From the NCBI RefSeq assembly GCF_013912065.1, contig NZ_JACESA010000009.1, forward strand, positions 88,524 to 152,523: DNA of 64,000 nt. The letters run 5' to 3'. Shown piece after piece: positions 55,194 to 64,000 of the stretch. Origin of the DNA: Brevundimonas sp. (lineage in GTDB: Bacteria > Pseudomonadota > Alphaproteobacteria > Caulobacterales > Caulobacteraceae). The notes below the pieces were generated by a model. It had not been told where the DNA came from. It ran no database searches and saw nothing but the letters and a program-made list of their open reading frames with translations. Position 1 is the first letter of the stretch; every line of letters starts with the position of its first letter. The position numbers and the translations under genes are program-made.

Positions 55194-55209
55194 TACCGAC
55201 CGGACGGTA
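55194..55209. promoter_or_regulatory. TetR-type operator upstream of the tetR-SMR pair
   Basis: TACCGACCGGACGGTA is symmetric at 14 of 16 positions, with TACCG/CGGTA arms around CCGG. It lies between this regulator and the divergent ABC-F gene, so it could affect both. It is a typical TetR-family operator pattern. Confidence 0.65.
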
Positions 55210-55266
55210 ACCGTCAAATTCCAAAGCCCGTGGCGGTTCGTCGCGCCGCCCGCTATATGGCCGCCC

Positions 55267-57093
<1,827 letters not shown>

Positions 57094-57103
57094 AGGCTGC
57101 GGC

Positions 57104-57298
57104 CTAGACCCCCGTCTCACCGTCCTTTGGCTCGCGGTCCTGTTCAGCGGGGGGCTTCGGTCCCTCGCGCCGGTTCTGCATGACGCCGACGACGATGAAG
57201 GCGACGACGCCAAAGGCGAACCAGAGGCCGAAATTCTTCGTCAGCAGGCCGATCAGCCCGAAGATCAGAAGGACGCCGAAGGGAGTGAGCTTTTTCAT
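57104..57298 (-). CDS. Small membrane protein of unknown function
   Basis: This 64-aa ORF has GGAGG upstream of ATG 57298. It holds two close hydrophobic stretches (FGVLLIFGLIGLL and LWFAFGVVAFIVVGVM) and a charged tail ending in GPKPPAEQDREPKDGETGV. It is convergent with the ABC-F gene, 10 nt apart. No family was recognised. Confidence 0.6.
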   Translation of the reverse strand: MKKLTPFGVLLIFGLIGLLTKNFGLWFAFGVVAFIVVGVMQNRREGPKPPAEQDREPKDGETGV

Positions 57299-57397
57299 GG
57301 CCTCCACCTTAAGTCCGATTTCGGCGTTTGGCGAATGAACCGACGCCGGCCGACCCCGCCTCTTGAAACCAATCCCGCCGCCGTCCACTCCACAGCC

Positions 57398-58387
57398 ATG
57401 ACCCTGCGCACCCATGTCGTCGACTTCCCTCCGGCCCAGCAGGCGGCGGTGCGGCGGATCAACGCCGTCCTGGCCCGCGCGCCGCGCCTGCGCACCGACG
57501 CCTGGCGGATCGAGGCGGGCCAGCGCCTGTCGCTGTGGCTGGACGCCGCCGCCGGGGCCGTCACCGTTCCCCGCCTGCGCAAGCGGGGCGTCACGGTCGA
57601 GATCCTGAACACCGACGGCGATCACGCCGTCCCCTTGCGCATCCTCCGCCCCGACGGCCCGCCCCGCGCCGTCATCCTGGACATCCACGGCGGCGGCTGG
57701 GTGCTGGGCAGCGCCGGTCTGAACGACAGGCTCAACGCCCACCTGGCCCGCCACGGCTTCTGCGTCGTCTCGGTCGACTACCGCCTGCTGTCCGAGCGGC
57801 GCGGGATCTATATCGACGCCGCCATCGCCGACTGCCTGGCCGCCGCCTACTGGACGGTCACGAACGTCGATCGACTGGGCGCCGCCACGGTCTTCCTGAC
57901 CGGAGAATCCGCCGGCGGCCACCTGGCGGCCCTGACCGCCGTCGCCCTGCGCGACCAGGGGTTGATCGACCTGGTCCGGGGCTGCGTCTTCACCTACGGC
58001 GTCTTCGACCTGTCGGGCACGGACAGCGTCCGCGCCGCCGGGCCGGAGACACTGCTGTTCAACGGCCCGACCATGCAGGCCGACCTGGCCCGCCTGGCCC
58101 CCGACCGCGACGAGGCCGGCCTGCGTCAAGCCGACGTCTCGCCCCTCTACGCCGACCTGACCGGCCTGCCGCCCGCCCTGTTCCTGGCAGGCGAGTACGA
58201 TCCCCTGTTCGAGGACAGTCTGCTGATGGCGACCCGCTGGGGCGAGGCGGCCGAGGTCGACCTGATCCGCGTTCCCGAAGTCCCGCACGGCTTCCTGCAT
58301 TTCGGCGGGCCCGCCGCACGTGGCGCAAGGGGGGCCATCCGCCACTGGCTGGACGCCCGTCTGGAAACTCCCGAACTAGGTTTCTGA
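57398..58387 (+). CDS. HSL-family alpha/beta-hydrolase (esterase/lipase)
   Basis: This 329-aa hydrolase has the hormone-sensitive-lipase oxyanion motif DIHGGGW, the nucleophile elbow GESAGG, and late Asp (GEYDPLFED) and His (EVPHGFLHF). The ATG at 57398 is chosen over 57335 because the N-terminal extension is not protein-like. No signal peptide is seen. Substrate is unknown; acyl esters by family. Confidence 0.9.
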   Translation: MTLRTHVVDFPPAQQAAVRRINAVLARAPRLRTDAWRIEAGQRLSLWLDAAAGAVTVPRLRKRGVTVEILNTDGDHAVPLRILRPDGPPRAVILDIHGGGWVLGSAGLNDRLNAHLARHGFCVVSVDYRLLSERRGIYIDAAIADCLAAAYWTVTNVDRLGAATVFLTGESAGGHLAALTAVALRDQGLIDLVRGCVFTYGVFDLSGTDSVRAAGPETLLFNGPTMQADLARLAPDRDEAGLRQADVSPLYADLTGLPPALFLAGEYDPLFEDSLLMATRWGEAAEVDLIRVPEVPHGFLHFGGPAARGARGAIRHWLDARLETPELGF

Positions 58388-58465
58388 TTGGCGCCCGTCG
58401 GGATTTCGCCTAACGGCTGATCCTTCAGGGTTGCTCGCGCGGCCCTGGTCGCGGGGAGGCGACGC

Positions 58466-59446
58466 TTGAATCCAATCCTGTTCCGCAGCAAGCCGGTCTA
58501 TGGCTACGGCCTGGCCCTGTGCGTCTGGCTGACGGCCTTCTGCGTCCGCGCCGCCCTGGCCGACTGGTTCCCGCCAGGCTTCCCCTTTTTGACCTTCTTC
58601 CCCGCCGTGGTCGTCGCCGCCTATTTCGCCGGCCTCGGTCCCGCGATCCTGACGGCGGTCCTGTCGGGCCTGACCGCCTGGTGGTTCTGGATCGGCGCGC
58701 CCGGCTTCGACTGGAGCACGGCGACCGGCCTGGCCCTGGCCTTCTACGTCTTCGTGGTCGCGGTCGACATCTTCTTCATCGTCGGCATGAATGCCGCCAC
58801 CGACGAGCTGCGGCGCGAGGTGGCGCGCAACGCCGCCCTGGCGGAAAGCCGGGATCTGCTGCTGAAAGAGGTCCAGCACCGCGTCTCCAACAATATTCAG
58901 GTGGTCAGCGCCCTGTTGCGGCTCGAGGCCGGGGTCTCGTCCGACCCGGGCGCCCGCCGCGCCCTGTCCGAGGCTTCGGCCCGCACCGCCATGATCGCCA
59001 AGGTCCAGCGCAGCCTGCTGGACGCCGACGGCGCGGCCGCGACCTTCGAGGACCTGGCGCGCGACCTGGTCGCCGACGCCCTCAAGGCCGCGGGCCGGGA
59101 CGATGTGACCATCGTGGTCAGGGACGGCCGCACAGGGCTGACGGCGGAAGAGGCCACGCCGATCGTTCTGATCCTGCTTGAATGCGTCAACAACGCCCTG
59201 GAACACGCCTTTTCCGACCGTCCCGGCCGGATCGCGATCGCTCTCCATGACGATGGATCAGAACGCCATCTCGAGATCCGCGACGACGGCGCCGGTCCGC
59301 CGGCCGATTTCGACCCCGCCGGCGGCGACAGCCTGGGCCTGCGCATCGTCCTGGGCCTGGCCGACCAGCTTCGCGGAGAGTTCACCATCCTGCCGGCGTC
59401 GCCCGGCGCCCTGTGCCGCCTCCGCTACCCACGCCCACAGGCCTGA
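58466..59446 (+). CDS. Membrane sensor histidine kinase (HWE/HisKA_2 type)
   Basis: This 326-aa kinase has an N-terminal membrane domain with about four helices (GYGLALCVWLTAFCVRA, FLTFFPAVVVAAYFAGLGPAILTAVLSG, AFYVFVVAVDIFFIVGM), similar to DUF4118 sensors. The HisKA_2 dimerisation motif LLLKEVQHRVSNNIQVVSALLRLE carries the phospho-His. The ATPase domain follows (ECVNNALEHAFSDR, LEIRDDGAGPPADFD, SLGLRIVLGLADQL). The start TTG at 58466 has GGGGAGGC before it. No partner regulator is adjacent. Confidence 0.9.
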   Translation: MNPILFRSKPVYGYGLALCVWLTAFCVRAALADWFPPGFPFLTFFPAVVVAAYFAGLGPAILTAVLSGLTAWWFWIGAPGFDWSTATGLALAFYVFVVAVDIFFIVGMNAATDELRREVARNAALAESRDLLLKEVQHRVSNNIQVVSALLRLEAGVSSDPGARRALSEASARTAMIAKVQRSLLDADGAAATFEDLARDLVADALKAAGRDDVTIVVRDGRTGLTAEEATPIVLILLECVNNALEHAFSDRPGRIAIALHDDGSERHLEIRDDGAGPPADFDPAGGDSLGLRIVLGLADQLRGEFTILPASPGALCRLRYPRPQA

Positions 59447-59458
59447 ACGCCCGTTTCT

Positions 59459-59529
59459 GTGGACAAGGCAAACCACTGATACGCAAAAGCGATTTTGATC
59501 CGTCCACCGATGTTCACAGGCTTGTCCAC
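59459..59529. promoter_or_regulatory. Inverted DnaA-box-like pair
   Basis: GTGGACAAG (59459-59467) and CTTGTCCAC (59521-59529) form a perfect 9-bp inverted repeat 53 nt apart. Read as TTGTCCACA and TTGTCCACC these resemble DnaA boxes (one or two differences from TTATCCACA), with an AT-richer centre. No replication genes are nearby, so an origin role is unlikely. A regulatory role is possible. Confidence 0.35.
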
Positions 59530-59630
59530 CGGCGCCGGGCCAGTCATGCACATCGGCACGATGTGGGAGGCTTGCCTCATACCGGCTTTCGCGAGAACGT
59601 CAACAGGCCGAGGGACACGGCGGCGCGGAA

Positions 59631-59975
59631 ATCGGGGGAGACCCCGATCTCAAGCGAACCGGCCCGGCTCTCCGACCCGGCGCGATCGGGCGGTCTTCGG
59701 ACCGCAACGTGCGACGGGCGGGATCTACGGCCCCGGTCTTCGACGGTCCCCGGACCGACGGCGACAGGGGAACCGGATCGGGATCGATGGACGACGCGGA
59801 CGCAATGCCGCGGTACGCCAAAGACCAGGAGCGCGACAGGATACAGCCGACCGCCCTCGCGGGTTCGCTCGCGACGACGCCCAGGCCAAGGCCCTGACCC
59901 TGCCGGTCAAGTCCAACCCGGACTTGGCGAGGGGACGAAGTAGACGGGTTCCCCCTGAACGCTTCGTCCCCTCGC
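59631..59975 (+). ncRNA. Candidate structured non-coding RNA (unknown class)
   Basis: The 609-nt gap 59447-60055 has no convincing protein frame but many stable hairpins. There is ATCGGGG with a GAGA loop (59631-59648), GCGGTC with a UUCG loop (59690-59705), CGGTC with a CCCG loop (59744-59757), TCGCG (59857-59874) and CAAGTCC/GGACTTG with a 5-nt loop (59908-59926). The last is a perfect 14-bp stem, 59927-59940 with 59962-59975. A GNRA and a C(UUCG)G tetraloop are hallmarks of folded RNA. I found no RNase P, tmRNA, SRP or 6S signature. Strand is uncertain; GC-rich DNA forms hairpins readily. Confidence 0.4.
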
Positions 59976-60055
59976 TCAATTGGGTTCGAATTCATCATCT
60001 TGCGCTAGACAGAGACGACCCGCCGTGCACCGTTGAGGCGTACAGGGAGAAACTG

Positions 60056-61252
60056 ATGCGTGCAGCTCAGATCGCCGTCCTCGTTCTGGCCGCAGGCGCG
60101 GGAGCCACCTCGGTCGCTGCGGCCGCAGTCGATCAGCCGTCCGAACTTATCTGGCCGGACGCCGTCGCCTCTACGCCCCCGCCTCCTCCGCCCGTCGTCG
60201 TTCGGCAAGGCCGCATGGCCGGCCAGGTCGAGGATACGCGCCTGCGCCTGCCAGAGGCCGAGACCACGTGCAACGGGGTTGCGATCTCGCCCGTTTACAG
60301 CGAAGCCCTGGCGGCCCAACAGGCTTCGGCCTGGGACGCGAGGGACGACGACACGGTCTTGAGCTTCTCGATCGCGGCCGACGGGCGAACGACGGACATC
60401 AGCCCCGACGATGCGCCGCGGACCAGCTTCGGCGCCCTCCAGGCCGAGCTCGCCGCCTGGCGCTTTCCCGCTCAGCCCCGCCAGAACTGCCGGCTGACCG
60501 TCCGCTGGCGCGTCACCCCGCTGGCGGAAGCCGAAACCCCGGATCTGCTGAACTATTTCGCCGTGAACCGGACCACGGGCCCGCTTCGCAACGCCGTCGC
60601 CAAACGGCTGGGTGGTCCCGATGCGGACTGCGGCGCACGCTTCGGCGGACGCCGCCCCGAGGTCGTCAGCTTCCCGAACTTCCAGAAGGGCCGTCGCCCG
60701 CCTCCGGGAGGCCGATCATGGTCGGTGACCCGCTGGAACATCGACGCCGAAGGCCGCGCGACGAATGTCGAGACCCTGGGCTCGTCCGGCGACGCCGATC
60801 TGGACGCCGAGGCGCGCCGCGCCACCGCCGAGACCCGTATGCTTCCTGGCCCGGCCCGCACCGGCTGCGTCTACAACGTCTATCGTACGGGCGAGACCCT
60901 GCCGGCGCCGCCCATGCCGCCGGAAGACCAACCCGAGGACCCGCTGCAACAATGCCCGCCCGCCGTCGGTGACCGGTTCAAGGCCCGCTCCAACCCGGCC
61001 TTCCCCGCCGCCTTCAGCCAGCGCTCCATCGAGGGCTGGGCCAAGGTGCGGTTCGACATCGCGCCCTGGGGCCAGATCGGCAACGTCTCGGTGATCGAAG
61101 CCCAGCCGGCCGCCGCATTCGGCGAAGACGCCCTGCGCTTGGTCCAGACCAGCCAGGCCACGCCGGGGTTCGAGGCCGGCGTCCGATGCGTGGTCCCGGT
61201 GCGCTACAGGCTCCCGGACGAGGACGCCGCATCGCAAGCCGACCAGGACTAA
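60056..61252 (+). CDS. Exported protein with TonB C-terminal-like domains
   Basis: This 398-aa protein starts at ATG 60056 after AGGGAGA. It has a signal peptide (AAQIAVLVLAAGAGATSVAAAA), a Pro-rich stretch (STPPPPPPVVV), and two or three TonB_C-like units (FSIAADGRTTDISPDDAPRTSFGALQAELAAWRFP, VTRWNIDAEGRATNVETLGSSGDADLDAEARRA, WAKVRFDIAPWGQIGNVSVIEAQPAAAFGEDALRLV, each in parts). Such proteins are common in Caulobacterales; the partner is unknown. A frame from 59495 runs through the non-coding region and is not credible. Confidence 0.8.
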   Translation: MRAAQIAVLVLAAGAGATSVAAAAVDQPSELIWPDAVASTPPPPPPVVVRQGRMAGQVEDTRLRLPEAETTCNGVAISPVYSEALAAQQASAWDARDDDTVLSFSIAADGRTTDISPDDAPRTSFGALQAELAAWRFPAQPRQNCRLTVRWRVTPLAEAETPDLLNYFAVNRTTGPLRNAVAKRLGGPDADCGARFGGRRPEVVSFPNFQKGRRPPPGGRSWSVTRWNIDAEGRATNVETLGSSGDADLDAEARRATAETRMLPGPARTGCVYNVYRTGETLPAPPMPPEDQPEDPLQQCPPAVGDRFKARSNPAFPAAFSQRSIEGWAKVRFDIAPWGQIGNVSVIEAQPAAAFGEDALRLVQTSQATPGFEAGVRCVVPVRYRLPDEDAASQADQD

Positions 61253-61296
61253 AGCTCCGCCTTCCCAAGGCCCCCGTCGCCTCGTAAAGCAGGGCC

Positions 61297-62340
61297 ATGA
61301 TCCAGCGTGGGAATCGCCTGCTGACACGACGCCGCGCCCTGCTCGCGGGCGGCGCGGCCGTGGTCGGCGGGGCGGCGCTCGGCCTGCGGGCCTGTGGCCG
61401 GGCCGAGGCGCCGGTGGACGATCAGGGCCGGGTGCGGCTGCGCTTCGCCACCGACTGGCGGGCCCAGGCCGAACAGGGCGGCTTCTATCAGGCCCTGGCG
61501 ACCGGCGCCTATGAGAAGCGCGGCCTGAACGTGGAGATCATCCAGGGCGGACCGGGCGTGAACGTGCCCCAGCTGCTGGCCTCGGGCGCCGTCGAACTGG
61601 GCATGGGCTCCAACAGCTTCATTCCGATGAATCTGGTCGCGGCTGGCGCGCCGGTGAAGGCCGTCGCGGCCTTCTTCCAGAAGGACCCCCAGGTCCTGAT
61701 CGCCCATCCCGATCCGGCGCTGGAGACCATCGCCGATCTGACCGGTCGTCCCGTCCTGCTGGCCGACGCCTCGATCAACGCCTTCTGGGTCTGGCTGAAG
61801 GCCAAATATGGCTTCACCGACGATCAGGTGCGCAAATACACCTTCAACCTGGCGCCCTTCCTGGCCGACGAGCGAGCGGTGCAGCAGGGCTATCTGACCA
61901 GCGAACCCTACACCATCGAACAGGAAGCCGGGTTCGAGCCCAAGGTCTTCCTGCTGGCCGACGAGGGCTACCCTTCCTACGCCGCCATGGTCCTGGCCCC
62001 CAACGCCTTTGCGCGGGACAATGCGGCGGCCCTGCGCAGTTTCATCGCCGCCTCGGCCGAGGGCTGGCGCGACTATCTGCGGGGCGATCCGGCGCCCGGC
62101 GACGCCCTGATCCGCAAGGACAATCCGGAAATGACCCAGGCGGTCCTGGATCAGGCGCGCGAGAAGCTGCGCGACTACGGCATCGTCGACGGCGGCGACG
62201 CCGCCCTCTATGGCCTGGGCGCCATGACGGCCGAACGCTGGCAGGCCTTCTTCGAGGTCACCAGCCAGGCCGGCGTCTTCGATCCCGGCCTGAACTGGCG
62301 CGAGGCCTTCACCGACAACTATCTGCCGGGCCGTGGCTGA
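61297..62340 (+). CDS. ABC transporter substrate-binding protein (NMT1/SsuA family)
   Basis: This periplasmic binding protein (347 aa) has a Tat-like start (LLTRRRALLAGGAAVVGGAALGL) and the NMT1/THI5 or SsuA fold (LRFATDWRAQAEQGGFYQALATGAYEKRGLNVEIIQGGPGVNVPQLLASGAVELGMGS in parts). The family carries thiamine pyrimidine precursors, sulfonates or nitrate-like solutes. The WRAQAEQGGFYQA pattern fits the ThiY-like pyrimidine group somewhat better, but this is not certain. Its end overlaps the ATPase gene. Confidence 0.85.
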   Translation: MIQRGNRLLTRRRALLAGGAAVVGGAALGLRACGRAEAPVDDQGRVRLRFATDWRAQAEQGGFYQALATGAYEKRGLNVEIIQGGPGVNVPQLLASGAVELGMGSNSFIPMNLVAAGAPVKAVAAFFQKDPQVLIAHPDPALETIADLTGRPVLLADASINAFWVWLKAKYGFTDDQVRKYTFNLAPFLADERAVQQGYLTSEPYTIEQEAGFEPKVFLLADEGYPSYAAMVLAPNAFARDNAAALRSFIAASAEGWRDYLRGDPAPGDALIRKDNPEMTQAVLDQAREKLRDYGIVDGGDAALYGLGAMTAERWQAFFEVTSQAGVFDPGLNWREAFTDNYLPGRG

Positions 62341-63127
62341 TCCCAGCCTGGACGACGGGGGCCGCGACGAAGGGCTGATCGCCGCCCTGGACGGCGTGGT
62401 CGTGGACTGGACCGCGTCGGGCCGTCCGCCGCTGGGGCCCATCGACCTGACCGTGGCGCGCGGCGAGATCGTCGCCCTGGTCGGCGCTTCGGGCGCGGGC
62501 AAGTCCACGATCCTGCGGCTGCTGGCGGGGCTTCAGAACCCCACCGCGGGCGCCGTGACCCGCGCCGTCGGGGTCGGCCGCACCGGCTTCGTCTTCCAGA
62601 GCCCGACCCTGACGCCCTGGGCCGACGCTCTGGCCAATGTCGCCCTGCCGCTGGAGCTGGCCGGCGTGCCGAAGTCCCAGGCCCGAGACCGCGCCACGGC
62701 CGCCCTGACCGCCGTCGGCCTGGGCGGGCGGCTGGACGCCCGGCCGTCGCAACTGTCGGGCGGCATGGCGATGCGCGTCGCCCTGGCCCGCGCCCTGGTC
62801 ACCGGGCCGGACCTTCTGCTGCTGGACGAGCCCTTCGCCGCCCTGGACAGCGTCACCCGCCGCCGGCTGATCGAGGACCTGCACGCCTTGTGGGCGGGGG
62901 GCCAACCAAGCCCCGCCGTCGTCTTCGTCACCCATGATGTCGAGGAGGCCGTCTATCTGGCCCAGCGGGTCGTGGTGCTGGAGGCCGCGACCGGCCGCCC
63001 CGTCGCCGACCTGGCCTCGCCGGGCGTCGTGCCGCGTCCCGAGCGCTGGCGCGCCGATCCCGCTTGCCGCCAGGCGGTCGAGACCGTCGCCGACGCGTTG
63101 GAGGCCAGCATGGGCGCCGCGACATGA
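62333..63127 (+). CDS. ABC transporter ATP-binding protein
   Basis: This 264-aa ATPase of the SsuB/TauB/ThiZ group has Walker A GASGAGKST, Q-loop FVFQSPTLTPW, signature LSGGMAMRVALARAL and Walker B LLLLDEPFAALD, then a His switch in FVTHDVEEAVYLAQRVVVL. Start GTG 62333 overlaps the binding-protein stop by 8 nt. It energises import together with the neighbours. Confidence 0.93.
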   Translation: MADPSLDDGGRDEGLIAALDGVVVDWTASGRPPLGPIDLTVARGEIVALVGASGAGKSTILRLLAGLQNPTAGAVTRAVGVGRTGFVFQSPTLTPWADALANVALPLELAGVPKSQARDRATAALTAVGLGGRLDARPSQLSGGMAMRVALARALVTGPDLLLLDEPFAALDSVTRRRLIEDLHALWAGGQPSPAVVFVTHDVEEAVYLAQRVVVLEAATGRPVADLASPGVVPRPERWRADPACRQAVETVADALEASMGAAT

Positions 63128-63891
63128 GACGCGTGACGGACCTGATCCCGCCGCTGGCCCCCGCTCTGGCCCTGACCGCCCTTCTGCTGCTGGCCTGGGA
63201 GGCGGCCTGCCGTCTGCTGGACGTGCCCGTCTATTTCCTGCCGCCGCCCAGCGCCGTCGCCCTGGCCCTGGTCCAGGCTGGACCGCGCCTGGCCGCCTCG
63301 GCCTGGGTCACATTCGGCATGGCGGTCCAGGCCCTGATCCTGGCCGGACTGGTCGGCGGCGGCCTGGCCCTGGCGGTGTCGATGCACGCGTCGGCCGAGC
63401 GGGCCGTGCGGCCGCTGGCCGTGGCGCTGCAGGTCACGCCGGTGGTGGCCGTGGCGCCCCTGGTGCTGATCTGGGCCGGGCTGGATCACGCCGACCGGGC
63501 GGTGGTGGCGCTCGCCGCCGTCGTCGCCTTCTTCCCCCTGTTCTCGGGCGTCCTGACCGGGCTGAAATCGGCCGATCCCGACCTGGAGCGACTGTTCGAC
63601 CTCTATGGCGCCACGCCGCTGCAGCGACTGTGGCGGCTGCGTCTGCCTTCGGCCCTGCCCTTCGCACTGGAGGGTCTGCGGGTCGCCGCCGGCCTTGCCG
63701 TCATCGGCGCCGTGGTGGCCGAGTTCGTGTCGGGATCGGGCGCAACCCAGGGTCTGGCCTGGCGGCTGCTGGAGGCCGGCAACCGGCTGCGCACGGCCGA
63801 GATGCTGGCCGGAGTCCTGTGCCTGACCCTGCTGGGCCTGTTGCTGAACGCCGCCGTAGGCGTGATCGAGCGATTCCTGCTGCGCCGTTAG
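63124..63891 (+). CDS. ABC transporter permease (SsuC/TauC/ThiX-like)
   Basis: This 255-aa inner-membrane permease has about six helices and the EAA-like loop (LERLFDLYGATPLQRLWRLRLPSALPFALEGLRVAAGLAVIGAVVAEF in parts). ATG 63124 overlaps the ATPase stop as ATGA; the frame to 63064 is not needed. It completes a three-gene importer operon. Confidence 0.92.
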   Translation: MRRVTDLIPPLAPALALTALLLLAWEAACRLLDVPVYFLPPPSAVALALVQAGPRLAASAWVTFGMAVQALILAGLVGGGLALAVSMHASAERAVRPLAVALQVTPVVAVAPLVLIWAGLDHADRAVVALAAVVAFFPLFSGVLTGLKSADPDLERLFDLYGATPLQRLWRLRLPSALPFALEGLRVAAGLAVIGAVVAEFVSGSGATQGLAWRLLEAGNRLRTAEMLAGVLCLTLLGLLLNAAVGVIERFLLRR

Positions 63892-63955
63892 CCGGGGGTT
63901 AAGCGATCCGGTTCTAAGCTCAAGGTTGCTCTTCGTAGTCACGCGAGACCCGCCG

Positions 63956-64000
63956 TTGCGACACGCCCTGATCCTGTCGACCGCCCTGATCGCCGCCTGC
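63956..64000 (+). CDS. Start of a probable lipoprotein (partial, cut by right edge)
   Basis: Reading from TTG 63956 gives RHALILSTALIAAC, a short signal with a lipobox LIAAC at the window end. The rest is outside. The start codon and reality of the gene are uncertain, as only 15 codons are visible. Confidence 0.35.
   Translation, partial: MRHALILSTALIAAC

Noticed and set aside
59631-59975. RNase P RNA, tmRNA, SRP RNA or 6S RNA in the hairpin region
   Set aside because: I looked on both strands for the RNase P GAGGAAAGTCC core, the tmRNA tag frame and the SRP core and found none.
59980-60000. GGTTCGAATT resembling a tRNA T-loop
   Set aside because: Flanking bases cannot form the 5-bp T stem and no acceptor, D or anticodon arms are present. 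No tRNA or rRNA gene was found in the window.
59495-60055. N-terminal extension of the TonB-C protein into the non-coding gap
   Set aside because: The extension is Arg/Pro rich, lacks protein character, and a good signal peptide and ribosome site exist at 60056.

Overview
The window is chromosomal DNA from a GC-rich alphaproteobacterium. It is most likely a member of the Caulobacteraceae, probably Brevundimonas-like. This is inferred from gene content: an acrAB-nodT pump with a divergent TetR gene, a TonB-receptor-based starch/maltose locus, a sigma-32 gene of Caulobacter length, and remains of an RcGTA-type gene transfer agent. No taxonomic search was possible. Genes are densely packed, with many ATGA, GTGA, TTGA and TGATG overlaps.

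Layout. 1-6.2 kb: RND efflux operon acrA-acrB-nodT (nodT runs off the left edge) and a divergent tipR-like repressor with two palindromic operators. 6.2-22.3 kb: an alpha-glucan utilisation locus with a sugar MFS importer, a TonB-dependent receptor, two GH13 enzymes, a LacI regulator and a GH97-MFS-esterase-GH15 operon. Similar TGCAAA-containing sites lie in both divergent intergenic regions. 22.3-24.5 kb: ammonium transporter and a TorF-type porin. 24.7-34.0 kb: an eight-gene branched-chain amino acid operon, ilvD-ilvC-ilvG-ilvM-leuA-leuC-leuD-leuB. It is preceded by a leader peptide and an attenuator-like terminator/antiterminator. 34.3-37.9 kb: gapA, pgk and fba. 37.9-45.9 kb: housekeeping genes (DUF2799 lipoprotein, RluD-type pseudouridine synthase, GNAT, rpoH, a receiver protein, purA, serC, a DnaJ-domain protein).

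45.9-53.7 kb: a degraded gene transfer agent cluster. On the minus strand the order is terS, terL, two putative head-spike genes and an acyltransferase, a truncated portal gene, the end of a tape-measure gene, and an in-frame fusion of gp12 start to gp15 end. Capsid, protease and tail-tube genes are missing. Two plus-strand insertions interrupt it: a Phd/VapC-type toxin-antitoxin pair whose toxin has an in-frame stop, and a cold-shock-like/DUF805 gene.

53.7-64 kb: YcgN-like protein, TetR-SMR efflux pair, ABC-F ATPase, HSL-type esterase, HWE-type histidine kinase, a roughly 600-nt non-coding gap with many stable hairpins, a TonB-C domain protein, an NMT1/SsuA-type ABC importer, and the start of a lipoprotein gene cut by the right edge.

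The most interesting items are the ilv-leu attenuator, the GTA remnant with its fusion genes, the hairpin-rich non-coding region near 59.6-60.0 kb, a receiver domain with Glu in place of the phosphorylatable Asp, and a 2-isopropylmalate synthase without a regulatory domain.
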